Below, one piece after another: positions 48,920 through 61,498 of a DNA stretch of 64,000 nt. Under the pieces are notes generated by a model that was given only the letters and a program-made list of their open reading frames with translations, did no database searches and was not told the DNA's origin. Each line of letters starts with the position of its first letter. Positions within the stretch are counted from its first letter, which is position 1. The position numbers were made by a program, and so were the translations under genes. Location of the stretch: assembly GCA_022393335.1 (NCBI GenBank), contig JAJEKB010021753.1:409628-473627 (forward strand). Direction: 5' to 3'. Source of the DNA: Macrotrachela quadricornifera (taxonomy: Eukaryota; Rotifera; Eurotatoria; Philodinida; Philodinidae).

Positions 48920-49500
48920 TAAGTTTTACTCTTTTTAGCTAGTTGCAGTCAATCGAGAAGTGGAACTTCTTCAATAAGTGTAGCTAACTTATTTCCTATT
49001 TCCTCGGCTGAAAAAAGGATTATACGGAAAAAAATGTGTTTGTCTGTGTTAGGATCAAAGATCAAAGAAAAATATCTTATTACAAAAACAGATTGAACAA
49101 TCATAGCATCAAGAAAATAATTTGATGATTTTTGCTTCCGTTGAGGAGAGAGCGATACGGAAAAAACGGATTGGTTTGTTCGTCTGAGGGCCAAAGAACA
49201 AAAAAAAACATTGCCTGAAATAAACTTGCGATAGCTCTATCTAGTTTCCACGAGAGTCAGTGAGATATGTATTTAGAACTACTCCAAGTATTTAAGTCCT
49301 CTGTGATAGGACTATCCATAAAGCCTCAAATCTAGGCATGCACTGAACCCGAACCGGAACGTTCGGGTTCGATAAATGCCTACTCAAATCCTATATAGTA
49401 GGGGTACCTGTTAGTCATCAAGATCTATATAATTGGGGTTCGCACAAGTAATACTCGTCGCAACTAATCGCGCAATCGTCGAATAAACGATGGAGAGCGC
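48920..49500. other. Spacer with a perfect GAACCCGAAC hairpin
   Basis: At 49345-49370 GAACCCGAAC pairs exactly with GTTCGGGTTC around a 6-base loop. The sequence before it (CTAGGCATGCACTGAACCCG) resembles the end of some hAT elements. An imperfect direct repeat, CGGAAAAAAxxG(T/G)xTTGTTTGT, lies at 49020-49200. No gene seen. Confidence 0.45.
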
Positions 49501-49508
49501 TTATGCAC

Positions 49509-51017
49509 CAGTGGTGTCCGCAGGGCAGGGCGGTACTGCCCTGTTCTGTCCTGACATAGGACAGGGCAATATTTATTTTTCAGCCTTGCTCTGTAATGTT
49601 GTAGGTCAGGTCAGGACGGCACAACAGGACAGGGCAGGGCAATATTTATTTTACAGCCTTGCCCTGTACTGTTGCGGGTCAGGTCAGGACGACACAGCAG
49701 GACAGGGCAGGGCAACCGATTTTGTCCTGCTATTTTTATATGTTTTCTCACAAAAAAAATTTTGGTTCAAAATGTAAAAACAGAGCTATGAGTGATGTTG
49801 CGACCAATTTTTATATGCAACTCTTTTCTTGTGCTAATAAGACTAGCTAAAACGGAAACAATGAGAGAAATAAAAACAATGTATAACAGAAATACGATAA
49901 TAATTTCTTACTTACACCATAGAATCAAAACATGTTAATCAACTGTTATTCATATAGATTTACGAAATATATTCACCATTAAACAAAATTCTATACTGTA
50001 TAATTAAATTTCATTAATAAAATATTGGGAAATATTAGTTGCTGCTAGAAATATAAAGTGTTACTTAACAAAAGATTATTGATGAAGCACGTAAACTAGT
50101 CTATTCCTTTACTTTAATGTGAAAAGGATGTTGAAAGGTCGGTATGACACAGCTGGACTAAAACTGCATTATTTTTAGCTGCACTCAAAAAAGTCGAAAT
50201 TGAGTTTTGTCATAGAAAGATGCGGCGAGGTCTCCTTTTTCAGAATATTTATGATTTTTTGAAAAGGAAACAGATTTTGACGGACGTATAGGTCAAAATT
50301 TAGACCCACTAGCATGTTTTTCGAGTAATATTCGAGTTTTTTTTTACCTTTTTCTCAGAATCAGTGTTTTTGAACATACCGTTTCTGCGGACAAGGATTT
50401 CTTGATAATGACTCAATATAAAAGGGATAATTTTTTTTCTGCTATATAGAGGACAGTTAGGATTAGGACTTAACAGGCTCCGATTTTTGAATTTCTCTTT
50501 TGATGAAATAAAAAGCTTAGATATTCCATATTTATGAGCACTTCGAATTTGTCAATTTTTCGAAAAATGTTTTTTAAAAATCGAATAAAGGGAAATTCAA
50601 AAATCGAAGCCTGTTAAGTCCTAGCCCTGAGAGTGCTCTACAATCTAAAAACCACCCCAACATGATTAGCTAGTAACCTCATTGCGAAATCCTTGCCCGA
50701 GTAAGGGGTATCGAATTGACTAGAACTCATGCATTTCTGTGAGATTTGGGGAAGATATTTTAACCATAATCTATTCTAACTAAGACTAACATTCTCTGAA
50801 ATTTTCATTGAAATTGGAAGAGAAAATAACAAAGTTCGTTTCTGAGGGAGGAGACCTTGAACTGATTTGCGATAAAAGTGTTCCTTGTCCTGCAGGGCGC
50901 CGTGCCCTGCCCAGAAAGCAGGACGAGGTGGAGCCACAAATATTTGATGAGTCATTGTTTTATCAGAACAGTGCAGGGCAGGGCAGGGCAAAAAAAAGTG
51001 CCCTGTGGACACCTCTG
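49509..51017. mobile_element. hAT-type non-autonomous element with GC-rich CAGGGCAGGGC ends
   Basis: The left end CAGTGGTGTCCGCAGGGCA and the complement of the right end, CAGAGGTGTCCACAGGGCA, match at 17 of 19. Target copies are TTATGCAC (49501-49508) and TTATGTAC (51018-51025). Both ends hold many CAGGGCAGGGC and GCCCTG words able to fold on each other. A smaller inverted pair (TTAGGACTTAACAGGCT near 50464 and its complement near 50608) is nested within. There is no transposase. Open frames near the ends are by-products of the repeats. Confidence 0.78.
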
Positions 51018-51762
51018 TTATGTACTAATAAACTTGATCGAGACAGTCATTGATTTTATTAGATAGAGACAGCTATATTCCCTAGCCTACTTTCAAAAGA
51101 GTTTATAACGGTATCATCAGTTTTAGCAGTTTGTTGAGTTTTACGAAAAAATAATATCATTATTATGTATGGTTTCATTTGAAAATGAAACATTTTGAAG
51201 GTTGTTGTTACTTATGTGTACTTCTCTTTATGAAACTTGATAAACTTCTAAGAGATTGTACGGTTATAAAACCTTACAAAAACTGTGGAAGCAAGTATAG
51301 ATGGGTATATTTCATACTACCACTGACTGTCTCGAAAAAGTGTATTAGTGCACAAATGCTCTCAATCGTTCAGTTGAGGATTGAGCGAGTTGTTGCAACG
51401 AGCGTTACTTGTGAAATTTCATGTTTTGCTTTTATGAAATGAATACTTACGTGTAATTGAAAGCGAGTGAAAATGAAGCCTTTACTCTTGACGACAGGTT
51501 ACTTTTATAGAGAAGAAAATGAGAATGTTATTGTAAAGAGAGAAAAGAGAAAAGAAAAAAATATGTCATACTTCTTTTTTATGTGGAATAAGAAAAAACG
51601 TACACAAAACAATGACATAAATAAAATTGTCAGCGAATTCTAGTATCCATTCCTAAAAATCACTCAGTGACCACCGCTGGATCTCTAGAAGGTTGTGCTG
51701 GATGCAGAATTTAATTATGCACCGAATAATATTATATTCAACTTGTCAGACTAGATGTTGTT

Positions 51763-52113
51763 CTAACGAGGGAACATAACGAACTGATAAATTGCTTTTT
51801 CAATCCTAGTAATGCCAATTTGTAGAGCTTGTTGAGTTATTAACTAATGTAACAATCATTTGGATCAACAGTAGCATTTAAGAATAAATCCCGAATACAT
51901 AATTTTCAGTGTTTGTGCCGAGTTGATGGTGGTTGACCTTTGACCCCATATGGCATGAGAGGCGCATGCAAACTTTGATTATCAGAAATTTATTATTAAA
52001 CCTGATGTTGGATCGAATGATTATTATATCAGTTAATGACTCAACAAGCTCTACAAATTGGCATTACTAGAATTTACAAAATTATTCATCAGTTCGTTGT
52101 GTTCCCTCGTTAG
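51763..52113. mobile_element. Foldback MITE with ~85-bp arms
   Basis: It begins CTAACGAGGGAACATAACGA and ends in the near-complement (TCGTTGTGTTCCCTCGTTAG). The inner arm sequence CTAGTAATGCCAATTTGTAG is also shared inverted. About 180 bp lies between the arms. Non-coding. Confidence 0.78.
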
Positions 52114-52270
52114 ATAATCATTAAAAACTCTGAAGTATGTCCTCACAATAAGAAAAAAAGCATATATTCGGGTCAGATGAAAACACTCATCGCCAAACTA
52201 ATAAGGTTAAAATATTAGATACCCTTGGCTTGCCTAGAAGCAGATATTTAAATTTTAAATTTAGATATAA

Positions 52271-52427
52271 AAATGGATCAGGAAAGGGTTTTTCCACCAT
52301 TACAAGGGAAAAACATAGTGTTATTCGGGGTGATTATGGAGTTTATGGGAATCTTCTTTCATATGGCCCGAGCAAACACTAGGTTTTTCTCTTATAATGA
52401 TAGAGAAAACACTTTCCTGATCCATTT
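52271..52427. mobile_element. Small foldback element (157 bp)
   Basis: AAATGGATCAGGAAAG at the left pairs with CTTTCCTGATCCATTT at the right. Inside each end a second inverted word pair (GGGTTTTTC and GAGAAAAAC-like) adds another hairpin. Confidence 0.65.
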
Positions 52428-53937
52428 ACTGTCATACACTTGAAATGAGACGAATATTGTTTTTGATAAAAAAATCTTCACTGTATTGTAGAATCTGATT
52501 TATGAAATCCGGTAAAAAGATGAAAAATTGAGGGATAAAATTTATAGCAACTTTCTTAAATAGATGTAAAAAGGATTTCTTCATAGAACAGCCAGCCATT
52601 ATTCCGTCCACTTATGCATACACATTGGGAGCATATTCTCATTATAACTTGAGAAATTGAAGAAATAACATTCTTGTCAATCGATCTTATACGCTTCTTG
52701 GAGTAAAACAACTCATGATGCTAAAGTAATAAGACAAAAATTGATCAGTGTTTCTCTTCAATAGATGCATATCGGAACAATATAAAACTTTTCCATCTCT
52801 CCTATCCCTGATTTTTTTTTGATATTTCTAACGTTTTTGATAGAAATAACGATTAACATTATTTTTTTAACGTTGGTAACTTTAGCTAACTTACATTCAC
52901 TAAATCATATTGATTATCAATGAATTGCGCTAGTTTTTGACGATCACGTCTTAGTAGAACCTTGCTTTATCTGTTTTAAGCACTTAGTCAGTATATTATA
53001 TAGAGTTCTTCTTGGAATAACTTGGCTTCATCATATAATAAACTGACTTTTAAGAAGATTTACTTGACACATTGATATAGAAATCAAAATTTTGTTGCCC
53101 AAACTACAAATTGATCTCATTTCTTATTATCTTGACGAATATTTTCATAATTTTATTTTCGAAACTTTTTGAGAGAACATTAAAAAATCCAAAAAACTAA
53201 AATTATTTTGAAATACAACAGTGAGGCAGAACGATTACAAAAAGAAGAAGAAGATCAGGAATAACATAGCAGTTAAGAAGTTTATCATAAATCTACTCTT
53301 TTGTTCTTGGAGAAACAATAGAATTTATATGAATAGTATAAAAATTATGATACGAAATTAACTAACTCAGATGTCAACAGATAGAGAGAAATTGGAACGA
53401 TAGAACAAGGAAGGTACGTCAGCTGATTTAAGCCTTTAAAAAATTCTTGTAGAGAAAAGATTGTTCCAAGAAATCGATTTTCTTATCTCATTCCATCATA
53501 TTCAGAGTTTTGATCACAATCATATGAATTTCAGTGCATTCTAAGCAAATCTACATATGTTCTATTGCATCTCTTACATACATCAAACGGACTAGCCCAA
53601 AAATCACCTGTGCGCAATGAAACTCAATGAGTGCAAGACAATTTTGTCGTTTTCGAAATAGAATATAATCAAAAAAGGAAGACAGGCTTTTAAGACGTAT
53701 GTGAACTTCTCTAGAAGCAAAAGAGAAATAGACTAAAAGGATCAAGAAGACTATGAGTTAACTTAATCTAGTTAGACTAATATGATGTTCACATTCACAC
53801 TTATTGACCTTACAAATCTATATTATTGCAAATTCATGACAATATTTATTATAAATCAACTTTGACAAATAAAATTCGTGTCCAACAATATGTGACTATG
53901 AACTGAATCAATTGAACCTTTTTTTTGTAGCTGATAA
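52428..53937. other. Non-coding spacer
   Basis: 1.5 kb of AT-rich DNA without a recognisable gene. A minus-strand open frame at 53551-53745 has no family signal. Confidence 0.45.
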
Positions 53938-54402
53938 TCATTTTTTATATGCTGGTGGTTCCATAGAATGAATCACAAGAAATCGTTTATAGTCGCCTGT
54001 ATCCAAACGAGCTATTTGTCTCCAAATCATTTTGCCCGTATGCTCTGTGTTGATCTTACTCACTGGCACCTTATCTTCATGAAACTCCACCATCATATTT
54101 CGAGGTCCAAAATAGCCAGCATTCCAGGCTTCACAATATCCAAGAAGATTCATACTCGTGTCGTGCAATTTTTGACGTATTATTTCATGAGAAATAGGAG
54201 AAAGAAATACAGCGAGACCAGCAAGAAAAGTACCACTAAAAAGTTGATATGGATTAAAGCGAGCGAGGATGGCGTTAGCACCAGAGATGAAATTCGCCCA
54301 GTCGAGTGCAGTAATGGAGTCAGGTAAGCCTTGAGGTAGGGAAATTTCAAATCCCTTCCTAAGTTCAAGGTCATCTTTGAGCTGTACGGTTGTTTCTGCC
54401 AT
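53938..54402 (-). CDS. Unrecognised 154-residue protein, single exon
   Basis: The frame extends upstream to 54522, but I take the ATG at 54402 (MAETTVQLKDDL) because the 40 residues before it are low-complexity (IYIYSSL, TTTSH) and cover a TATATATATA run that looks like promoter or 5' UTR. The protein is acidic at the start and then has LPQGLPDSITALDWANFISG. A hydrophobic stretch near residues 57-75 (LFSGTFLAGLAVFLS) could be one membrane or buried helix. A conserved-looking tail follows (GYFGPRNMMVEFHEDKV, KRFLVIHSMEPPAYKK). I do not recognise the family. A distant GOLGA7/Erf4-like fold was considered because of the length and the layout of hydrophobic helices, but no diagnostic motif supports it. 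Base composition is less AT-rich than the flanks, as expected of real coding DNA. Confidence 0.65.
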   Translation of the reverse strand: MAETTVQLKDDLELRKGFEISLPQGLPDSITALDWANFISGANAILARFNPYQLFSGTFLAGLAVFLSPISHEIIRQKLHDTSMNLLGYCEAWNAGYFGPRNMMVEFHEDKVPVSKINTEHTGKMIWRQIARLDTGDYKRFLVIHSMEPPAYKK

Positions 54403-55985
54403 TATATGTGATGTTGTTGTATATTGTAGTATGAAGATAAGCTTATGTGACCGAACAGACTGAATAAAAGAATGAATGTAGGCAACAGTTAAAGAAGAGT
54501 ATATATATATATCAACACACATGAGTCAGGGTCGCATCCAAACGAGAGAGAAAGGGAGAGTCAGAACAATAAAATTGTTATATGCAGCAAGAACGAGATA
54601 AAGAAAGAAAAAAAACAAAGATGCCTACGTTTTGCAGCCTCCCATGATAACATGCCGTGCCCATATAAGTTACCTTTTTCGACTGAGTAAATCAAAATTA
54701 GTCATTATTAATCGATCTATAACATTCACAATACTTGGAAATACACATTTCTTATAGTTTTTAACCCCATAATGAGGTACACATAATATTCAAAGTGCAT
54801 CAAATATCTGTGTTGCGCTTTTACATCGTTCTGTAATTTACTCATCCAAATCGCTTAGAACACTATCTCAAGTAAAAGATGTAGCTCTCCATTGTAAACC
54901 TTGAATTTATAGGTCCTTCTATAGAAATATAATTCATACATACATATATATATTCCCTCGATTCTACGGAGAGTTATATGAAAAACAATGAAATGTATCT
55001 CTGTTGCAGACAAAAAAACATGTTTTCCGGAGAATCAAAAAACCATTTTTGAAGAAAGATTCTCAATCCTGAAAGGACGAGTGATGAAAACGAAAATCAC
55101 TTTCATACCCACCTAATAGCACTGTTTTTCTCATTTTTAACAATCAAACACAATCTTTGCATCATCCCTCAATCCATTTTCGCTCCGGTCATGCTACGTC
55201 AAACTTATCTTTATCTCTCACGAACCTCGCCATGACTGCTACATCCTGCCTACTTCACCCACATCGTATGAATCTCCACTTTCTCTCGTCTAATCTCATT
55301 CCTCCTCTATCAATCTCACCACAATCACTGTCATCTTACCTATACTGCTGCCTTTCAAATTTGTCGTTATTACTTTAAAAGCTTTCTACTCATACGTCTA
55401 AATCTCATCGTATGAATCATACCCTCCAGTACACCTACGATCTCTCTCTCCATCTCCTCTAATCCACCTGCTACTATCTCCTTCATGTGATTTTAAATTT
55501 TCTCAATCAAATCCTATTAAATTGCACTTAGATCTTTCCAACCTCAGTTTACTCGCTAAAACATACCCATTGTTCGCACTCGATTCACACAAAATTGCCA
55601 CTACAACTTTTATGATCTCTACGTTTCTCTTTCATTCCTGCTTCACATAAGCTCAAAACTCTACCTCTCAGCCTTCAGTTTCCATTGACCATGTATAAAA
55701 TTTGTAAAATCAAGAGATCAAACATCTGATATAGAGTTTTGATAGTCGTGTGTCACGGTAACCGATGTTGTATGTCAGGCCCACTAGTCTTTAGTAGTTT
55801 TGGCTGGCTGATTTTTCTGACTAACGCAGCTGCAAATCAATCAACCAACATTTTCTGTTCCATAGCATTATCATTTCAAAACTCAGAACTGACTTCAGTC
55901 AGCAGAGTAGTGTAAACCAGATCTAACAAGTCTCGATTTTCCTTATCTACTTCCAATACGATCTAACCAATCTAGCTACGTCTAG
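54403..55985. other. Non-coding stretch, pyrimidine-rich at 55140-55690
   Basis: No gene found. Between 55140 and 55690 the plus strand is rich in C and T (CTCATTCCTCCTCTATC style). This opens long but meaningless frames, such as 55157-55378. Confidence 0.45.
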
Positions 55986-55989
55986 TAAA

Positions 55990-57080
55990 CATTATCTACA
56001 CAAAAGTGGACCAACAATTTCTGTTCAGCATACTGATTCTTCCTGATTTCCAGAATTATTCGTTTAAAAACTATATTCAATTTAGTTTCTTCGCATCCAG
56101 ACACACCCAATCAAGATTACAATATACTTTTTCTTCGTCATTATTAGGATAAAGCTTCCTCATGTTCGGATTATATAAAAGAGAAGTTGTGATAATCATT
56201 AGGTTCACTTCAACAACACCGTATTTTGTCCTTAGAATAGCGATAAAAACCTTACTCAAATCTGATTTGTTATTCTATGAGCCAATCAAATTTTAGCTAC
56301 GCTTTTCTTCGTTATTAGAACACTAAAACATAGCATTCTCTAAATTATATGAAACAGTATCCTACTAACCTTTGAATTTGCCAAGGCAACAGTATTTTTG
56401 TTCTTACCACAAAGTAAAGAGTCTTTCCTGATGTATGATGCGTGAAAACCGAAAGAAATCGTTCTCCATTATTATCTATATGAAATCGTGTTGTTTGGAC
56501 TAAATGAAAGACCACACATTTTAATCCTTTAATTAGCCAAAACAACCCTATATTTTGTCGCTATAATAGTGCAGAAAACTCTTCTGAAGTTGCTTGGTCC
56601 ATTTTCTACCCAGTCAGAATGCCCATGGTGTTTTCTTTACACTTGAACTCACAAAATAGAATGTTCTCTCGATGATTTCAAAGAAGCCATTCACAAATTT
56701 CCAGATTGGCACAAACAACACTACGTTTTATGAGAACAAAAGTGGAACGTCGTCCCTAAAACCTAATTGCTCGAAATTTCAACCAATTAGATTTAACGAA
56801 ACATTTTCTCCGTTATAATAAAAACAAAATATTACGTTGTTCGAGTCATCCGAAAAAGAATCTTTACAAATGCCACAACTAATACAAACGACAATATACT
56901 TCATCAAGATCATAGTGGCGAAAACCTTTCTTAAAATGTAGTTCACTCAACTTTTCAACCAACATCAAAACCAAGTCAAAAACAGGCGTTTTCTGTTCTG
57001 AATATTCATGCTAACAGGATTTCGCAGCACTAACAAATTTTTCACGATCTCCATTAAGTGAACCTTTCCTGATAATCTGT
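55990..57080. repeat. Highly diverged tandem repeat, period about 150-175 bp
   Basis: A common theme (CAAACAACAxTATxTTTTGT, then GAACAAxAGTGGxGAAAAC, then a CT-rich step and CAACCAAT) returns near 56213, 56388, 56541, 56713 and 56886. Units are only loosely alike. The pattern is consistent with an old satellite-like array. Read by eye only. Confidence 0.5.
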
Positions 57081-57179
57081 CACTGTATAAGAAACACACT
57101 CACTCATTTCTTATAGTATATGAACCATGTAGCGTACATCTTCTGGTCATAAATTTAGAGGATCACCCGCTACTTCTTC

Positions 57180-57440
57180 TGAATAGGACTTAACGATTTT
57201 GGATACCCATGGCCACTTGCACACGATAGCAGTTTATGACATATGGATACCTACAGACGATAGTAGTTGAGCATATATAGCTGGTCGCATAGAATAGCAG
57301 CACACGGCCAATAGATATTCCCATAGCATAGTAGATGAGGACCCAAGGTATCCCCTAGATATAGTAGGTGAAGACCTAATAATACTCCTATATGATAGTA
57401 GCTGAGGAAGTACGGGTTCTATAGTAAGTGTATTTTGATT
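57180..57440. repeat. Degenerate short tandem repeat with GATAGTAG(T/C)TGA words
   Basis: Words such as GATAGTAGTTGA, CATAGTAGATGA, ATAGTAGGTGA and GATAGTAGCTGA recur every 30-50 bp. Confidence 0.5.
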
Positions 57441-57656
57441 GGTCGTAAAAATTGACCAATCAGTTCGTAGACAAACTGAGCAGCAATTTTCGTTGCCAAT
57501 GCTCATCCTTTCAGAACTAAGAATAAGATGTCTGTGCAAGAGTAGCAACTGATCATCAAATTATAATATAAATAACTAGAATAAGTAGATGAGGAAATTT
57601 TTAGCGACCACCTATGGATCTTTATAATTTGTGACATACGATAGACATTCGAGAAT

Positions 57657-58613
57657 GGATGGAAAAAGGAAGAAAGGAAAATGGTCGAAACGGTAAAAGA
57701 CGAAGAAAAATGTCGACGGAAGAAACATAGAAAGGAAAAATATCGAAGAGAAAATAGTGAAAGGAAAAAATGTCGAAATTTCAATTTCACTATCAGAAAC
57801 AGTGCTCGTGAACTTTTTATAATATTTATTGAATAGACGAAAAATGAGAATAATAGTAAATATTCTGATCGAACTTTATGTACAAAAAATAATCATTTTT
57901 TATTTCTTGTTTTTTGATTTGATGTTTTTGACAACGATAAAAGATAGACCTTCTGAAAATTCATTGCAAGAACTATCACTCTTATCATAATGAGCATGAA
58001 GTACATCAATTCTTTGTTGTATAACCTATTTTTTATTTTTTTCTGGCCCGTAACACCATTTTTCATTAGAAACAATAAATGAATAAATATATGCTGATCT
58101 CGTTGTATACATTTGATAAAAACCTAATATCAGGATGATATTTGCGAAGTTGAGGATAAATGAGGATGTATTTCTTCAAGTTCAGCGGATCCCAATGACT
58201 TTCCTTAATATTTAGGACAATATCATTAACATTTATATGTACTGTCATAGTACATTGTGGGTCAACGACGCGATATTATTTTTTGTTATTTGTTGCTTTA
58301 TTCAATTTAAAGGTGAAATTCCCTATATTCAGCATTTTCATTTTTGCGACGTAAGAAACAAAATGGTCTTAGATCGAGTAGGCGACATATCGGAAGCAAC
58401 GAAAAAATACACTTTCACAATCAACAATAAGCACAATCGACCACATCAGTCAATCAAAAGAAGAATAATTAACTAACCGATATGTCTGTCACGTATGCCT
58501 ATTATTCTCCTTTCGACATTTTTCCCGTCGATATTTTTTCTTTCTATATTTTTCCTCATTTCTTTCGAAATTTTTCTTTTCGACATTTTTCCTTTCTTCC
58601 TTTTTCCATCATA
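57657..58613. repeat. Inverted pair of GA-rich arms around a 0.7-kb core
   Basis: The arm at 57657-57790 (GATGGAAAAAGGAAGAAAGG, then repeated AAATGTCGA words) is the inverse of 58478-58613. The core has no gene. This is probably another foldback-type element. The arms themselves are short tandem repeats of about 15 bp. Confidence 0.6.
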
Positions 58614-59035
58614 CCGATTTAAAAGGTTTGTCAAAATATCTAATAACTGATAAATCATACAATCGACAAATTTTAACAAAATTAATTTTGTTTTGGAGGG
58701 GAAGTCTTTAGAAAAAGTCATTTGAGGACTTTTTGATTGAAAAATTAATAAGCAGTTTACGCCCGTTTGCATGATTGAAAATATGCAATACTATTTTACT
58801 GCGCGCAAATAAGAAAGGAAGAAAAAGAAAAAATATTTGGATAAGCTAATACTGCACCAACATGAAAGGCAACATTTTATTTTTCAAAAGAAGAAAAGAA
58901 AAAATTATTAAACAACATTGTTTATGTGTAGAAAGGAAAGAGAACGCATACATCGACACATGGCATTGCATGATTAGGAGTCTGTGAAAAAAATTGTTTT
59001 TGATCAACTTTTATATTTTATTTTAACTGAAGAAC

Positions 59036-59536
59036 ATGGTCGACGTTACTACCATACAATCCGGTACTGTTTTCGCCTGGTTTATGCTCATAATGGTCAT
59101 TCGACGTCTCGTACTGATCATTGTACTGGTTATAGTTCAACGTGGCAAACCTTTTCAAGCAGATACTCGAGTTCCCGAGGATAATAAATTGTCAGGTAAC
59201 AAAGTAGAAGGTGAACAAATAGCAGATAGTTCAGCTAAATTATTTACTAAAGATGTACGAGCCAACAAAGTTATTCATAATGATTCGGAAACTGATACTT
59301 ACTTTCTTATTTTGCTTCTGGCAACAGCTGTTTTCTCTGACACTAGTTCTGGTAATGGAAACGTTGTAAGAACAATTGTATATGCCACAATTTATCTGTT
59401 TGCACGCATTCTATATGCTATAGCATACATATTTGGATTACAACCGTGGAGAACAATATTATTTGCTATGGGTTGGTTCAACACATTATCGTGTAGTTTA
59501 GATTTAGTTATTACCATGTCACGACGATCTAATTAA
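59036..59536 (+). CDS. MAPEG-family membrane protein (MGST1-like), intact
   Basis: A single-exon ORF of 166 residues opens with ATG at 59036 and stops at 59534-59536. Four hydrophobic segments are visible at about residues 10-35 (VFAWFMLIMVIRRLVLIIVL), 88-102, 110-128 (TIVYATIYLFARILYAIAYI) and 136-158. The loop after the first segment has VPED. This is followed about 30 residues on by DVRANKVIHNDSE, matching the R-x-x-x-x-H-x-N-D-x-E region of microsomal glutathione S-transferases. FARILYAIAYIFGLQPWR matches the third helix and proline-tryptophan turn of the family. Members are trimeric ER or outer-mitochondrial-membrane enzymes that conjugate or reduce lipophilic electrophiles with glutathione. 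Enzyme activity here is inferred. An AATAAA follows 74 bp after the stop. The length (usual 150-160) is normal. Confidence 0.87.
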   Translation: MVDVTTIQSGTVFAWFMLIMVIRRLVLIIVLVIVQRGKPFQADTRVPEDNKLSGNKVEGEQIADSSAKLFTKDVRANKVIHNDSETDTYFLILLLATAVFSDTSSGNGNVVRTIVYATIYLFARILYAIAYIFGLQPWRTILFAMGWFNTLSCSLDLVITMSRRSN

Positions 59537-59609
59537 AGATGCACAAACTAGTTTTCATTCAATTTTATTCTACTATATCCAAAAATGTTTGTTCCCATAT
59601 GTATTCATT

Positions 59610-59615
59610 AATAAA
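59610..59615 (+). terminator. Candidate polyadenylation signal of the MAPEG gene
   Basis: AATAAA at 74 bp after the stop codon, followed by a T-rich region. Confidence 0.5.
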
Positions 59616-59619
59616 CAAA

Positions 59620-61498
59620 TTTTTCTGATTGAAAAAAAAGTATCATTTTTTGTCTTAATGTTTGAAAAAGGTTTATTAGAATAATTTCTTTCATTTCTGA
59701 TGTAATTAATATTGAAAGTATTCATAAAATTTGGTATGCTTCTCAAAAGAGTGTCTATGAACTAAAATATCAGCGTATTTTACTGAAAAACGTATTGGAC
59801 TAAGTCAGAAGATGTGAATTATTCGAACAAGGCCATTATTGATTTGGATATGATACATTTGGATACATCAAGAAAGAACTTTATTATAGATGTTAGTAAT
59901 TCGAGGCAAAATATGTCTTTGTGTGACACCAACAAGTGAATTATTTTATTCTGTAGGCCTTATGATCTATCCAAATCTATTAATTAATGATACTTCATCA
60001 TATAGTACCATTTTTCTAGTAAAATGAGCAAGTAACATTTGAAATTGATCAACTATTTCAATTATTTAGTCGTTTTTTATGTTATGAAGAAAAGAGAATA
60101 AATATTATTTAGTTCTATTTATATTTAGATTAGCGTAAATAAAATATTGGAAAAGACTGAAATTCATTTTAATCCTTGATTTGTTTCGTCCACAAAATCA
60201 TACATTGTTACACTTTTAAGTTTTTTTAATAATGCAATCTATTAAAGTTAAACTTTATTATTTTTTCATTTAAGCTAAAATATACAACAAAAATTTTGAT
60301 GACATAGTTTGTAATACACGACCAAAAATAACATTATACCAAATGAAAATGCGTGAAAAACAAGATTTGTTGGTACTAAATGGTAAAATTTATAAAGACT
60401 TTAGTGTGTTAAACTCTCGGAATATATATAATTCTGTAGAATGTAAAAGTTAGAATATGGGTTCAGCGACTTTTGAGACTAAAAGAGATTGTCTTAGAGA
60501 CAAAAATATAAATAGTATCGTGCTAACCAAGAGGGCGATAGTCCTAGAATTTTCGACAAAGAAGATAAAAAGAACTCAAAGAATTGACTTATAAGTAAGT
60601 TTCGATAGATTATGACAGGCTCTGATAGAAGTTCTAACATATTTTTGTACATTCCGATGAATCGATTCTACAATCTGTTAGAATCCATTTTTTTTCGACC
60701 TTGATATTAGTGACGCTAACAGGCAATCTCGACTGAGAAGATATTACTATCCTTTTGCCTTCTATTCTCTGTTTCTTATAGTAGCGATAACTTAACAATC
60801 TTGAGGGTGTGGGGTGTGGGTGAAATCTCACCCAAAAAGTGGTGTAATTGCTAACATTACCAAACTTTCCACGGTGCTTTCTGGGGTCCAGATATAGTTT
60901 TGGAGAGTGCTATCACCATTCACAAGGGTCGGGAAAGGGTATCTGCGTGAAATTTCTTGCAAGTCATATTGCAATGATATTTGCGTGAATTTTCGGCAAA
61001 TTGAGCGAATTTATTATAATTGTAAAATTAATCGTTTCGTATCGATAATTCTTTGGTCTAAATGTGAAAACCAAAGGATTCTAATCCATATAGATAAAGA
61101 AGAATGTTTATCTGTTCGCTATTTATTTGGGCACGGCATGGACGAATGCAAAGGAATTTTACACAGAATGCCCTTTTAGCCAGAGGAAAGTTATAGTGTA
61201 GTTTTCTATCCAAAATTTTCACCTGAGGGTGTGTTTGTCCCCTCCTATTGTTAGATTTACTACAGTAAATGTCTTTTCCAGGAATTTGTGCATGTGGTTG
61301 TTTCCTCAATAATTCAAGAACAAAAATATATAAAACCTACGCTTTTTGCCATTGCACATAGGACAATTTAAGATACTCGAAAAAGACTAACAAATTGTGT
61401 AAAATGAAGAACAACTATATGAATGAAAATATCCATAGAATGAAGAAGGTAACAAGTGAGGTAAAATTCCATTTGTCATAACTCATAATCTATATATA
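59620..61498. other. Non-coding stretch with a short telomere-like motif
   Basis: No gene found. At 60805-60822 the sequence GGGTGTGGGGTGTGGGTG holds two TGTGGG-type units, the telomere word known for bdelloid rotifers. Short open frames at 60907-61179 lack family signal. Confidence 0.45.

Noticed and set aside
49490..49777. Gly/Gln-rich open frames, also at 50776-51066
   Set aside because: They are translated CAGGGCAGGGC repeats of a hAT end.
57234..57790. Minus-strand open frames of 95-104 codons
   Set aside because: They run through degenerate tandem repeats and a GA-rich arm; low-complexity composition, no motif.
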